A stretch of DNA of 64,000 bases from positions 4,338,501-4,402,500 of the forward strand of contig NZ_CP012830.1 of the NCBI RefSeq assembly GCF_001307155.1. Reading direction: 5' to 3'. Numbering within the stretch: the first letter of the stretch is position 1; each line of letters starts with the position of its first letter. Origin of the DNA: Pseudomonas fluorescens (lineage in GTDB: Bacteria; Pseudomonadota; Gammaproteobacteria; Pseudomonadales; Pseudomonadaceae). The notes under the pieces are model-generated. The model worked only from the letters and a program-made list of their open reading frames with translations, did no database searches and was not told the DNA's origin. A program made the position numbers and the translations under genes. Shown here in pieces: positions 17,384 through 26,121 of this stretch.

Positions 17384-18445
17384 ATGAACCAAACCGTTGT
17401 GCGAGACAGATCGCTGCTGGTGCTGCTGGTATTGGTGACCGCCGCTTTCATCTGGATTCTGCTGCCGTTCTACGGCGCGGTGTTCTGGGCGGTGATTCTC
17501 GGGATTGTCTTCGCGCCCTTGCAGCGCCGGCTGCAAGTGAAGTTTGGCTGGCACCGCAACCTGACGGCGCTCTCCACCCTGGGCATCTGCCTGGTCATTG
17601 CCATTTTGCCGGTGATCATTACCAGCGTCCTGTTGGTACAAGAGGGGGCGACCCTCTACAAGAATATCGAGAGTGGCCAGTTGGACATCGCCGGCTATCT
17701 GGCGCAGTTCAAACACAGCCTGCCGCCGTATTTTCAGCACCTGCTGGACCGCTTTGGCATGGGTGATCTGAGCACTTTGCGCGAGAAGATCGTCAAGAGC
17801 GCGATGCAGGGCAGCGAGTTTTTCGCCAGTCAGGCGTTCAGCTTCGGCCAGGGCACGTTCGAGTTCTTGGTGAGCTTTTTCATCATGCTCTACCTGTTGT
17901 TCTTCTTTCTGCGTGACGGTGCCGAACTGTCGCGCAAGGTTCGTGCTGCCGTGCCATTGGCGGAACACCAAAAGCGCTGCTTGCAGCTCAAGTTCAACCG
18001 CGTGGTGCGAGCCACGGTCAAAGGCAACCTGCTGATGGCGATTACGCAAGGCGCGCTGGGTGGGTTGATTTTCTGGTTTCTGGATATTCCCAGTGCATTG
18101 CTCTGGGCGGTGGTTATGGCGTTTCTATCGCTGCTACCCGCAGTGGGGGCGGGGATTGTCTGGGCGCCGGTGACAGCCTGGTTCCTGCTCAGCGGCGCGA
18201 TCTGGCAGGGCGTGGTGCTGGGGCTGTTCGGGGTGTTCGTGATCGGTCTGGTAGACAACATTCTGCGTCCGACCCTGGTGGGCAAGGACACCAGGATGCC
18301 GGATTACCTGGTCCTGGTTTCGACCTTGGGCGGTCTGGCGATCTTCGGTCTCAATGGTTTTGTCATTGGGCCGTTGATTGCCGCGCTGTTCATGTCGAGT
18401 TGGGACTTGTACATCGAAACCAGGCCACGCGTGCAGTTGCCTTAA
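17384..18445 (+). CDS. AI-2E-family (TqsA/PerM-type) transporter
   Basis: A 353-residue membrane protein with about seven or eight helices and the family's C-terminal signatures (LLPAVGAGIVWAPVTAW, DNILRPTLVGKDTRMPDYLV, FGLNGFVIGPLIAALF). The start at 17384 is chosen for the GGGGAG ribosome site. Family members have been linked to autoinducer-2 export or to Na+(Li+)/H+ exchange, and the function is not settled. A one-mismatch FNR/ANR-like box lies upstream. The stop overlaps the convergent small gene by four bases. Confidence 0.87.
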   Translation: MNQTVVRDRSLLVLLVLVTAAFIWILLPFYGAVFWAVILGIVFAPLQRRLQVKFGWHRNLTALSTLGICLVIAILPVIITSVLLVQEGATLYKNIESGQLDIAGYLAQFKHSLPPYFQHLLDRFGMGDLSTLREKIVKSAMQGSEFFASQAFSFGQGTFEFLVSFFIMLYLLFFFLRDGAELSRKVRAAVPLAEHQKRCLQLKFNRVVRATVKGNLLMAITQGALGGLIFWFLDIPSALLWAVVMAFLSLLPAVGAGIVWAPVTAWFLLSGAIWQGVVLGLFGVFVIGLVDNILRPTLVGKDTRMPDYLVLVSTLGGLAIFGLNGFVIGPLIAALFMSSWDLYIETRPRVQLP

Positions 18446-18624
18446 GCGCCCAGCGCGTAGGTGCCGATACGTTGTGACAGGGCCTGAGCGGCGGGCAGTG
18501 AAGTGAGCGGGCCGCTGATCGCGACGCCGTCCTGAACCAGATACCAACAGGCGAGCAATCCCAGCTCTCTGAGCGGTGCGGGAACGGCGCTGCCGATAAC
18601 GGACATGATCTGAACCTTGGGCAT
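18442..18624 (-). CDS. Small hypothetical protein (60 aa)
   Basis: A 60-residue protein beginning MPKVQIMSVIG. The ATG at 18624 is preceded by GGAGGT on its strand, a strong ribosome site; an upstream in-frame ATG (18639) overlaps that site and is rejected. A central hydrophobic stretch (ELGLLACWYLV) could be membrane associated. No known domain is recognised. It may be a Pseudomonas-specific orphan. Confidence 0.6.
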   Translation of the reverse strand: MPKVQIMSVIGSAVPAPLRELGLLACWYLVQDGVAISGPLTSLPAAQALSQRIGTYALGA

Positions 18625-18730
18625 AAGTACCTCCATCAATCTATGGAGCTACCTTACTGACCCGACAGTTCAACGGAAAATCAACGCGCTCGATAGTGGA
18701 CATTGACAACAACGTGGCGAATGGCCGCTG

Positions 18731-18925
18731 TCAGTCGACGACCTGGTCGAGCATGTTCATCACTTCATGATCATTGAGCAGGCCTTTACGCACCAGGTTT
18801 TCGGCGAGCAGCGAGAGAAACTTGGCGCTGCGATGGCCTTCCAGGTGTTTGAGCTCGGTCAGTGCGTTATAGACCTTGCTTGAGGTACAGAGTCCTACAA
18901 TGCGGTGCGGGTTTTGCGTGGGCAT
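18731..18925 (-). CDS. Small hypothetical protein (64 aa), helical
   Basis: A 64-residue, mostly helical protein (VYNALTELKHLEGH...FLSLLAENLVRKG). AAGGACG precedes the start. It shows no signal peptide or metal motif. The fold looks like a small regulatory or partner protein, but I recognise no family. The 260 bases to the next gene upstream contain a hairpin terminator and no other visible gene. Confidence 0.6.
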   Translation of the reverse strand: MPTQNPHRIVGLCTSSKVYNALTELKHLEGHRSAKFLSLLAENLVRKGLLNDHEVMNMLDQVVD

Positions 18926-19117
18926 AAGGGCGTCCTTGTTTTTATGAACCGTTTATTACGGACAATTCAAAGCTTGCGGAACTGTCATGACATAAATATG
19001 ACGGTTGTTGCGCGCAAGCCAGGGCATTCGTCGGATCAATCATGCCAAATTTAACCGCAGTCACTGTCCCGGTAGCGACCTTGGCGAGATTTATTCAGAC
19101 ATGGTTCGACGGCTAAA

Positions 19118-19152
19118 ACGAAAACAGGCCCCGTTTCGAGGCGGGGCCTGTG
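19118..19152 (-). terminator. Rho-independent terminator of the PVYVQ-repeat gene
   Basis: ACAGGCCCCG (19124-19133) pairs with CGGGGCCTGT (19142-19151). On the minus strand it is followed by a T-rich stretch. Confidence 0.85.
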
Positions 19153-19185
19153 TTGTGTAATCTGCAGTGATGACCAGCCGGAGCC

Positions 19186-19503
19186 TTAGTAGCGAGGCTG
19201 AATGTAGTACCCCGGTTGTGGCGGGACGTAAACCGGTGCTGGCTGGACATACACCGGCTGCGGTTGAACGTAGACTGGCTGCGGTTGAACGTAGACCGGT
19301 TGTTGTTGTACGTAAACCGGACGCTCGTTGGACATGACTGATCCCGCGACCACCGCGCCTACCACCGCGCCGACGGCGAGCGGTGCACCCCAGCCCCAGC
19401 CGCCGCCACGGCCATGACCATAATAGTAGCCATGGGCTTGTGCCTGTCCTGCGACAGCAAATGCACCGATCAGCAAGGCTATTACAGGGAGTTTGCGGAT
19501 CAT
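19186..19503 (-). CDS. Exported glycine-zipper protein with PVYVQPQ repeats
   Basis: A 105-residue protein. The signal peptide ends AQA near residue 23. A Gly/Tyr/His-rich stretch (HGYYYGHGRGGGWGWG) follows, then a glycine-zipper-like hydrophobic segment (VGAVVGAVVAG) and a C-terminal half built from five to six Tyr-Pro repeats of the unit PVYVQPQ. The repeats are also visible as DNA tandem repeats at about 19210-19320. It is probably periplasmic or envelope-associated and its function is unknown. A strong terminator follows it. Confidence 0.8.
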   Translation of the reverse strand: MIRKLPVIALLIGAFAVAGQAQAHGYYYGHGRGGGWGWGAPLAVGAVVGAVVAGSVMSNERPVYVQQQPVYVQPQPVYVQPQPVYVQPAPVYVPPQPGYYIQPRY

Positions 19504-19750
19504 GATAATTCCTCGTGTTTTCGCCCCAACGCGCTTGAGCCTTCAATAGATCCAAGGATAGTTGCGGGGATAACTCTAAGACAGCGTTTTTTGGCGAATC
19601 TGCGACGCGTCAGAGTAAATATTGTGTAAGGTCTGTACCGGCTTCTTTACCTTTACCTACCCGCCGGGCCAGAGGCCTCGTTATGATCGGATAAACCCGA
19701 TGCCATGGCCAATCCCGTCCATCTGAAAGTGCAATTTGAAGGAGATCCAC

Positions 19751-20569
19751 ATGCTGATGAACCCGAATAAAGACACCCAACTGTGCATGTCACTGTCTGG
19801 GCGCCCCGGGAATTTCGGCCTGCGTTTCCACAACCATCTGTATGAGCAACTGGGCCTGAATTTCTATTACAAGGCGTTCAGCAGTCAGGATCTGCCGGGG
19901 GCGATTGGCGGGATTCGTGCCCTGGGTATTCGCGGCTGCGGCGTATCGATGCCCTTCAAGGAAGCCTGCATCGCACTGGTTGATGAGCTGGACGCGTCGG
20001 CGCAAGCCATTGCCTCGATCAATACCATCGTTAACACCAACGGTCGCCTCAAGGCGTACAACACCGATTACATCGCTATCGAGCAACTGTTGAAAACCCA
20101 TGCGGTGCCGCAGGACTCGACGTTCGCCTTGCGCGGCAGCGGCGGGATGGCCAAGGCGGTGGCCAGTGCCTTGCGCGACGGTGGCTATCAAAACGGCCTG
20201 ATCGTGGCGCGTAACGAAAGCGCGGGTCGCGCCTTGGCCGACTCGCTGGGATATCGCTGGCAAGCAGAACTGGGCAGTGAGCGTCCGCGGATGTTGGTCA
20301 ATGTCACGCCGATTGGCATGAGCGGTGGCGCGGAGGCCGATCAGCTGGCTTTTGACGCTGATGCCATCGATTACGCAGAAACTGTCTTTGATGTGGTGGC
20401 GATCCCCTCGGAAACACCACTGATCGTGCATGCTCGAGCCGCAGGGAAACGGGTCATCACCGGGCTTGAAGTCATCGCCATTCAAGCGCTTGAGCAGTTT
20501 GTGCTGTACACCGGCGTGCGTCCCAGCGATGAGCAGTTCCACAAGGCCGTGGCGTTCGCCCGCAGCTGA
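19751..20569 (+). CDS. Shikimate-dehydrogenase-like oxidoreductase, atypical
   Basis: A 272-residue protein of the AroE/YdiB fold. The catalytic Lys is in GVSMPFKEA (the family usually reads NVTxPxK), the paired Asp is in YNTDYIA, and the NAD(P) site is GSGGMAKAVASAL. The substrate loop differs from AroE: LSGRPGNFG replaces the usual SLSP-type sequence. The start at 19751 follows AAGGAG. It is too divergent to be the housekeeping AroE, so it is more likely a paralogue acting on quinate or another cyclic polyol acid. The gene stands alone. Confidence 0.8.
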   Translation: MLMNPNKDTQLCMSLSGRPGNFGLRFHNHLYEQLGLNFYYKAFSSQDLPGAIGGIRALGIRGCGVSMPFKEACIALVDELDASAQAIASINTIVNTNGRLKAYNTDYIAIEQLLKTHAVPQDSTFALRGSGGMAKAVASALRDGGYQNGLIVARNESAGRALADSLGYRWQAELGSERPRMLVNVTPIGMSGGAEADQLAFDADAIDYAETVFDVVAIPSETPLIVHARAAGKRVITGLEVIAIQALEQFVLYTGVRPSDEQFHKAVAFARS

Positions 20570-20597
20570 TCAGGCGCTGCGGGCCAGGGTGGCCAGG

Positions 20598-21278
20598 TTA
20601 CTCGAGGCGCGCCAGACGCTCTTCGAGCGCCGCAATCCGCGCTTCGAGTTCTTCGATGCGCTCCACCGACACGCCGCCGCTGGCGCCACGCTCCGCCGGG
20701 TTCTGGCGGGCGGCGAGGATCGCTTCGATATCTGCCGGGTCGCCCAGTGCGTGCATGTAGCGGTCTTCGCGCTGGCCCGACTGGCGCGGCAGCAACATCG
20801 CGAGCCCGCGGGCAATCAAGCGCTCCAGCTGATGCACAACCTGTTCGGCATCTTCGAAGTCGTGCATGCGGCCGCTGCGTGTCAGCAGTTCGTTGACCGT
20901 CTGCGGACCGCGCAGAAACAGCAAGCCGCTCAGAATAACCTGGGCCGGGACCAGCTCCAGCGCCTTGTCGAGCCGATGCTCCCAGCGATCGGCGCGGCTG
21001 CCCATGACCAGTTTGGTAAAGCCTCGACCTTCCAGGGCGCGCAAGCTTTGCCCGACCTGGCCCTGGCTGAGGTTCATCACCGGTTCCCGGCTGGTTTTCT
21101 GGTTACAGGCGATGACCAGTGCATTAAGGGTCAGCGGATAGGTCTCCGGGCTGGTCGCCTGTTTTTCGATCAACGAGCCGAGAATGCGCAGCTCCGTGCT
21201 GCTCAGTTGCAGTGCATCGGTGGACGTCTCTGGCTCTGCGCTCATGCTTTCCGGGCCCTTGCTAACCGTATCTTCCAT
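20598..21278 (-). CDS. yceH: YceH-family (DUF480) protein
   Basis: A 226-residue protein with two winged-helix-like repeats: LSSTELRILGSLIEKQATSP and QVILSGLLFLRGPQTVNELL. These are the DUF480 signatures. A C-terminal coiled coil (VERIEELEARIAALEERLARLE) completes the usual architecture. The start at 21278 has AGGGAG upstream; Met12 is an alternative. The function is not established. The winged-helix fold suggests a DNA-binding or adaptor role. The 190-base gap to the next gene marks the left edge of the stress island and holds nothing I can name. Confidence 0.85.
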   Translation of the reverse strand: MEDTVSKGPESMSAEPETSTDALQLSSTELRILGSLIEKQATSPETYPLTLNALVIACNQKTSREPVMNLSQGQVGQSLRALEGRGFTKLVMGSRADRWEHRLDKALELVPAQVILSGLLFLRGPQTVNELLTRSGRMHDFEDAEQVVHQLERLIARGLAMLLPRQSGQREDRYMHALGDPADIEAILAARQNPAERGASGGVSVERIEELEARIAALEERLARLE

Positions 21279-21469
21279 TGTTGACTCCCTAATTTAGCAA
21301 CAGACCCTTGTTTGTGGGTCAGATCGCTCTCCTTTCCGTCGTTCTGTTTGACGCAGAACCTCGTCGGAGGAGGCGAGTGCGGCAATCTTAGCGCACTGTT
21401 GCTCAATCTTCTGATGGCGGCACGGTTATTCTCGCCCTCGGCTCGCTATCGTAGAGCGTGCCGTATACC

Positions 21470-22396
21470 TCACTCAGCAAGTTTTTCGGGCGATACGATC
21501 CAGACACTGCAGGGCATTTTGTACAACAGGCTTTCTGCCGTGCTGCCGACCAGCCGGTCCAGCCCTCGATGGCTGATCCGGCCCATGACAATCACATCGA
21601 CCTGATTGACCTCGGCATAGTTGACCAGGACCTTGCCGGGGTTGCCCATGATCATGTGACGCTGTTGCGGCGGGATGCCGTTGCGCTCGGCAAGTTCGTT
21701 GAATGCATCCCCCTGAGCGTCGAACAGGGTCTTGGCTTTGCCTGAAGAGAAGAAGGTCGAAACGTTGTTGAAGTCGAATTCGTCGGCACTGATGGAGGAA
21801 AGGTCATAGGCATAGACGACGTCGACCTCGGCATTGCAGGCGCTCGCCAGTTTGACCGCTTCGTGGAGTATCCGGTCGTTCAAGCCTTGGTACTGTTTAT
21901 CGCGATGGAAGGGGTCGACCGCTGCAACAACCTTGCGAGGCAACGCATGGATGGCGTTACTGACGAAATGCAGCGGTACTGGACATTCGCGCAGCAAATG
22001 CACGTCGAGCGGTGTGAACATCAGCCGCGAGAGCAGCGATTCGTGTTGCAGTGCTTTGATCAGCAACTCGATCGGCTGTTCTTTGAGGTGGATCAGAATT
22101 TCCTGCAGCGGGCGTTCGACCCAGGTCACCTCGGTGGTGACTTCCAGGCCAATCTTGCGCAGAGGCCTGGCCTGCTCCTCCAGCCACAGGCGGTGACGTT
22201 CGATATAACCCAGGCGCATCTCTTCGCGGGCCTGGTCGTTGACCAGGCTGGCAGTCGCCAAGCCTTCCAGGTAGTCGAAAGCCACGATGTGCAACGCCGC
22301 GCCCTCGGCCTTGGCCAGTGCGGCGGCCCTGTCGAAGGCCGGGCTGTGCTCCATCAGCGGCGAGACGATCAGCATGAAACGTGATTGATCAGACAT
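21470..22396 (-). CDS. Universal stress protein, tandem UspE-type (Usp 1)
   Basis: A 308-residue protein with two Usp domains (about 1-145 and 150-305). In domain 1 the nucleotide loop is replaced by the UspE-like segment FTPLDVHLLRECPVPL. Domain 2 keeps an ATP-loop-like sequence, MGRISHRGLDRLVGSTAE, which is one residue shorter than the classic G-2x-G-9x-G-S. The start at 22396 follows AGGAGAG; the longer in-frame start is rejected. An FNR/ANR-like box (22506-22519) lies about 110 bases upstream. It is divergent from the small-protein/MgtC operon and is the first of six paralogues in the island. Confidence 0.9.
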   Translation of the reverse strand: MSDQSRFMLIVSPLMEHSPAFDRAAALAKAEGAALHIVAFDYLEGLATASLVNDQAREEMRLGYIERHRLWLEEQARPLRKIGLEVTTEVTWVERPLQEILIHLKEQPIELLIKALQHESLLSRLMFTPLDVHLLRECPVPLHFVSNAIHALPRKVVAAVDPFHRDKQYQGLNDRILHEAVKLASACNAEVDVVYAYDLSSISADEFDFNNVSTFFSSGKAKTLFDAQGDAFNELAERNGIPPQQRHMIMGNPGKVLVNYAEVNQVDVIVMGRISHRGLDRLVGSTAESLLYKMPCSVWIVSPEKLAE

Positions 22397-22700
22397 GACA
22401 AATCTCTCCTGGGTAGACACAAAGTCGGCGGCTGTACGGTTGGCACGATGAGTTGTCAGCTCCTGAAACCATGGCCTGATCGTGTCGCTGGCCAAGTGCC
22501 CGAGCTTGATCTGTGTCAAACCGGCGAGAGGCCAGTCTTGTCGTCCGACATACGGTCGTTTGCTGCGCCTCCAATCTGCTGATTATTGACCATGATCAAT
22601 CTCTCGTCCGCGAACCCGGCGCAGTCTGAAACTGGTGCGCGCTTCACGCCAGGATGCATCGCCCACAGACCCGATTGCGAGGCTTGATCCGAGGCCGGCT
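22397..22700. promoter_or_regulatory. Divergent regulatory region with two FNR/ANR-like boxes
   Basis: This 304-base gap without a gene separates Usp 1 (leftward) from the 80-residue protein gene (rightward). It contains TTGATctgtGTCAA (22506-22519) and TTGACcatgATCAA (22586-22599), each matching 9 of 10 fixed positions. They are placed 110 and 102 bases from the two start codons respectively. Confidence 0.65.
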
Positions 22701-22943
22701 ATGATTATTGAAATAACGGAACAACTGGCAAGACACCGTTGGCTCGTACAGATGGATGTGTGGGAGGTGGGTTTCGACAGTCGGGATGAAGCTGAGGCGT
22801 TCGTCAGGCAGCTCAAGGCGCGTATCAATGCGCCGCATGCCTGGCCGGCAAACACCGTCACCAAGCCATTGCCCCGACAGCCCGCCGGTTCTCGATCCGA
22901 CCCGGCGGTCGAGCAACGGGTGCTGGCGGATCTCGCGAGATAA
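22701..22943 (+). CDS. Small hypothetical protein (80 aa) in operon with MgtC-like gene
   Basis: An 80-residue acidic/basic mixed protein (MIIEITEQLARHRWLV...DVWEVGFDSRDEAEAFVRQL). The ATG at 22701 has GAGG upstream. It is 39 bases from the MgtC/DUF4010 gene and probably co-transcribed with it from the box at 22586. The sequence suggests a small alpha/beta fold with a DEAEAF helix. I recognise no family. Confidence 0.65.
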   Translation: MIIEITEQLARHRWLVQMDVWEVGFDSRDEAEAFVRQLKARINAPHAWPANTVTKPLPRQPAGSRSDPAVEQRVLADLAR

Positions 22944-22982
22944 GCGCCGAGGTCAGGAGGGGGATGACCGGGTGCGTACCCA

Positions 22983-24221
22983 ATGAGTGAAACCTTCGGC
23001 CTGACCAATGCAGCCGCTGCGCTGGGCATCGGCATGCTGGTCGGTCTTGAGCGCGAGCGCCACAAGGGCGGGGGCGACAGCCGCGCCTGTGCCGGGTTGC
23101 GGACATTCGCGATCACCGCGCTATTGGGCTATATCTCCCCCCAGGTTGGTGGCGGTCTGCTGGTGGGGATCATCGCGATCTGTGTGGCGCTGCTGCTCAC
23201 CGTGGCTTATTGGCGAAACCTTGAAAAGGATCCTGGCATTACCAGTGAAGTGGCTTTGCTCACGGTGTTGGTACTGGGGGCGTTGTGTGGCACCGCGCCG
23301 GAGTTGGCCATTGCGATTGGCGTGGTGATGGCGGGGTTGCTGACTTATCGTCAGCGGTTGCATCACTTTGCGCACAATCAGTTGACCGACGCGGAAATTC
23401 GCGACGGTCTGGTGCTGCTGGTCGCCGCATTGGTGGTGCTGCCCCTGGCGCCGGATCGCTTTATCGGGCCCTATGCTGCAATCAATTTGCGCACCATTTG
23501 TACCTTGACCGTACTGTTGATGACGATAGGGGCGGTGGGGCATATCGCGGTTCGCACCCTGGGCACCCGCTACGGTTATCCGATCAGTGCGATCGCTTCG
23601 GGGTTCGTTTCCGGTACGGTGACCATTGCGGCCATGGGGCATATCAGTGCCAAGGAGCCGGCGCACATCAAAGTCCTGAGCAGCGCTGCGATGCTGTCCA
23701 ATCTGGCGACTGTGATTCAGGTGGGCCTGATCCTGGGAACAGTCGATCCCGGCCTGTTGCGCAGCATGTGGGGGCCGTTGCTATCCGGACTCTTCGTCAC
23801 GGGGTTGTATGGTGTTTGCTTGATGTTTCCAAGATCGACGGGGGACGGCAACGAGCCGATCAAGGTCGGTGGTGCGTTCAATCTCAGACTGGCCTTGATC
23901 GTGGTACTGGCCATGACCGGCATTACCTTCCTGTCTTCTGCAATGCTGAGTCATTTTGGCCAGGTGGGTGTGATGCTGACGACGGCCCTCGGCGGTTTTG
24001 CCGATGCTCACTCTTCAACGGCATCCATTGCTTCTCTGGCCAAGGCCGGTCAGTTGCCTTTCGACGCCATTGCCGGCCCCGTGCTGATGGCGGTGAGCAG
24101 CAACTCGCTGAGCAAATGTGTGGTGGCATGGGTTAGCGGCGGTCGGCCGTTCGCCACTTATGTCATCCCGGGTCAGGTATTGATGACGGCGGCGATGTGG
24201 GCGGGCACCTTGCTGCACTGA
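22983..24221 (+). CDS. MgtC/SapB N-domain plus DUF4010 membrane protein
   Basis: A 412-residue membrane protein. The N-terminal part (about 5-130) has the MgtC signature GIGMLVGLERERHKGG and AGLRTFAITALLGY. The C-terminal part (about 170-410) is the DUF4010 hydrophobic domain with GGFADAHSSTASIASL and MAVSSNSLSKC. About twelve helices are predicted. The fusion is widespread but uncharacterised. MgtC itself affects F-ATPase activity and Mg2+/phosphate stress, which would suit an energy-limited state; that link is inference. Confidence 0.87.
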   Translation: MSETFGLTNAAAALGIGMLVGLERERHKGGGDSRACAGLRTFAITALLGYISPQVGGGLLVGIIAICVALLLTVAYWRNLEKDPGITSEVALLTVLVLGALCGTAPELAIAIGVVMAGLLTYRQRLHHFAHNQLTDAEIRDGLVLLVAALVVLPLAPDRFIGPYAAINLRTICTLTVLLMTIGAVGHIAVRTLGTRYGYPISAIASGFVSGTVTIAAMGHISAKEPAHIKVLSSAAMLSNLATVIQVGLILGTVDPGLLRSMWGPLLSGLFVTGLYGVCLMFPRSTGDGNEPIKVGGAFNLRLALIVVLAMTGITFLSSAMLSHFGQVGVMLTTALGGFADAHSSTASIASLAKAGQLPFDAIAGPVLMAVSSNSLSKCVVAWVSGGRPFATYVIPGQVLMTAAMWAGTLLH

Positions 24222-24272
24222 AGCGTTCGATGCGGCTCGTATCAATCGAGCTCCTGCAAACAGTGCATAGAG

Positions 24273-24286
24273 CTGATAAAGATCAA
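24273..24286 (+). promoter_or_regulatory. FNR/ANR-like box upstream of Usp 2
   Basis: CTGATaaagATCAA differs from consensus at one fixed base and ends 74 bases before the Usp 2 start. Confidence 0.6.
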
Positions 24287-24359
24287 GTCGCCTGCACCCG
24301 GAACGTTCAATCTGTAGCCTTACCGATAGCATTGAAATGGCCGAGCGCCGAGGTGCCTT

Positions 24360-25280
24360 ATGTCTCAGACTCAACGTTTATTGCTGATTGCCCCGCCCGC
24401 GATGACCCGTACTCCGGCGTTCGAGCGCGCTACGGCGCTGGCTCTGGCGGCGCAACTACCGTTGCATATCGTGGCGTTCGATTACAGCGAAGCCTTGGCG
24501 GTGGCCGGTCTGTTCGCCCCCGAGCAAATCCGGCAAGCCCGTGATGGCTACCTGGAAAACCATCGACAATGGCTTGAGCAGCAAGCCGGTTTGGCGAAGA
24601 AGCACGGGGTCGAGGTCACCAGTGAGGTGGTCTGGGTCCAGCACCCCTATGAAGAGATCCTTCACTTCGTCAACGAGATGCCTCTGGCCCTGATCATCAA
24701 GGACGCCCAGGAGGAGTCCGCGTTGAAGCGGATCTTCTTTACTCCGCTGGACTGGCAGTTGCTGCGCGATTGCCCGGTGCCGGTGCATCTGGTCACCAAC
24801 GCCAGCTACGCACGGCCGCACAAGATTCTGGCAATTATCGATGTGTTGCGCAGTGAAGACCAGGACCTGGTGTTCAACGATCAGATTGTCGACGCGGCAG
24901 TGAAGCTGGCCGAACAGTGCAACGCCGAGCTTGATTTGGTCCATGTGTATGACTGGGCAGCGGTGTACGCCACGGACATGGGCGTTGGTGCATTGCCCCT
25001 CGCCACCGGCATCTACGAAGCATTGGGCGAGGCGCAACATGAGGCATTTGCGGCCCTGGCCGAGCGCCACGGCGTGCCGGCCGATCATCGCCACTTCATT
25101 GAAGGCGCGCCCCTGCAGAGTATCTGCGAGTTTGCGACTGATCATCAGATCGATGTCATCGTCATGGGAACGGTACACCATAAGGGTTTGAACAAACTCT
25201 TGGGCAGCACCGCCGAACATCTCTTGCATCGGGCGCCGTGCAGTGTGCTGGCGATCAAGCCGGGCGAGCGGCTGCAGTAG
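24360..25280 (+). CDS. Universal stress protein, tandem UspE-type (Usp 2)
   Basis: A 306-residue protein with two Usp domains. Domain 1 carries ESALKRIFFTPLDWQLLRDC in place of an ATP loop. Domain 2 carries MGTVHHKGLNKLLGSTAEHL. It is closest in sequence to Usp 5 (both share an IVAFDY...EALAVAGLF segment). A one-mismatch FNR/ANR-like box lies upstream and a terminator follows. The role is inferred from the family: nucleotide-binding stress survival proteins, often needed under anoxia in Pseudomonas. Confidence 0.92.
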   Translation: MSQTQRLLLIAPPAMTRTPAFERATALALAAQLPLHIVAFDYSEALAVAGLFAPEQIRQARDGYLENHRQWLEQQAGLAKKHGVEVTSEVVWVQHPYEEILHFVNEMPLALIIKDAQEESALKRIFFTPLDWQLLRDCPVPVHLVTNASYARPHKILAIIDVLRSEDQDLVFNDQIVDAAVKLAEQCNAELDLVHVYDWAAVYATDMGVGALPLATGIYEALGEAQHEAFAALAERHGVPADHRHFIEGAPLQSICEFATDHQIDVIVMGTVHHKGLNKLLGSTAEHLLHRAPCSVLAIKPGERLQ

Positions 25281-25290
25281 TGTTGAATTA

Positions 25291-25332
25291 CCCCTTGGCG
25301 CGCCAGTGTCTGGTGCTCCAAGGGGAATTTTT
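25291..25332 (+). terminator. Rho-independent terminator after Usp 2
   Basis: CCCCTTGG (25291-25298) pairs with CCAAGGGG (25318-25325) around a 19-base loop, followed by AATTTTTC. It also lies at the end of the convergent acetyltransferase gene. Confidence 0.75.
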
Positions 25333-25333
25333 C

Positions 25334-25897
25334 TTACAGCATGAGGCGATGAATGACCTGGCGGGCATCGTCTGGATCGTTATGGACTTCAAATCCCAGG
25401 GCTTTTGCCAAATCGCGCATGGGGGCATTGCTTGAGGCATCAATGGAATACATCTGATGAAAGCCGTTCTTGCGGGCTGCTTTGATCAAATGCTCCATCA
25501 ACAGCGTACCCAGCCCCAGGTGCTGCCATTCATCGGCGACGGTGATCGCGCATTCGCATTCATGTTCGGCAGTGGCGGCATAACGACTGACGCCGATTTC
25601 GATCAATTTACCGTCTTCGTGGACCAGCGCGATGTAAGCCATGCGCTTCTTGCCGTCGATGTCCATCAACTGGTCGAGCATGGCCTTGCCGGGTTCGTTG
25701 ATTTGCGCCAGAAAGCGCATATGACGGGATTCCGGGGACAGGCGTTTGATGAATGCGTATTCGCGCTCGCGGTCTTTATCCGTCAATGGCCGGATCAGTA
25801 CATGCCGACCGTCCCTGAGTGCTTCGATCCAGTATTGCCCGGAGACCGCGGCATAGGCGGCGGCAGCCCGTTCGTTGTGGTCCTTGACAGTGAGCAT
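25334..25897 (-). CDS. GNAT-family acetyltransferase
   Basis: A 187-residue acetyltransferase. Motif A is present as VADEWQHLGLGTLLMEHLIKAA (Q/R-x-x-G-x-G/A type with GLG), followed by DASSNAPMRDLAKALGF. It resembles the catalytic domain of bacterial protein-lysine acetyltransferases (Pat/PatZ). Its place beside an acetyl-CoA synthetase-containing island makes enzyme acetylation an attractive but unproven job. A palindromic FNR-like site at 25989-26002 is 92 bases upstream of its start. Confidence 0.85.
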   Translation of the reverse strand: MLTVKDHNERAAAAYAAVSGQYWIEALRDGRHVLIRPLTDKDREREYAFIKRLSPESRHMRFLAQINEPGKAMLDQLMDIDGKKRMAYIALVHEDGKLIEIGVSRYAATAEHECECAITVADEWQHLGLGTLLMEHLIKAARKNGFHQMYSIDASSNAPMRDLAKALGFEVHNDPDDARQVIHRLML

Positions 25898-25988
25898 GGT
25901 GCAATCCTCCCTCTGATGGAAAAAAGGTCCGCGTGTAGCAGAAGGTCACGCGGTTCATACCTTTTTACGCCAACGGCGGCACTCGAAT

Positions 25989-26002
25989 CTGATCTGGATC
26001 AG
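25989..26002 (-). promoter_or_regulatory. Palindromic FNR/ANR-like site for acetyltransferase
   Basis: CTGATctggATCAG is a perfect palindrome in its half sites with two departures from TTGAT-N4-ATCAA. It is 92 bases from the acetyltransferase start. Confidence 0.45.
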
Positions 26003-26035
26003 ACACTCGGCACAGGCGTCCTCAAAGGCCCGGAT

Positions 26036-26049
26036 TTGATGTAAATCAA
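26036..26049 (+). promoter_or_regulatory. Perfect FNR/ANR box upstream of Usp 3
   Basis: TTGATgtaaATCAA, with its end 73 bases before the Usp 3 start, is ideal spacing for an activator site near -40. Confidence 0.85.
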
Positions 26050-26121
26050 CCACGTTGGGGGCAATGAGCGCAGTCTAGGAACATGCCGGCGGGATCGACC
26101 GGCGCCGAGCCGAGGTGTGTG

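Noticed and set aside
19210..19320. Short tandem DNA repeats considered as a CRISPR array
   Set aside because: The units are contiguous, encode PVYVQPQ in frame and have no spacers.
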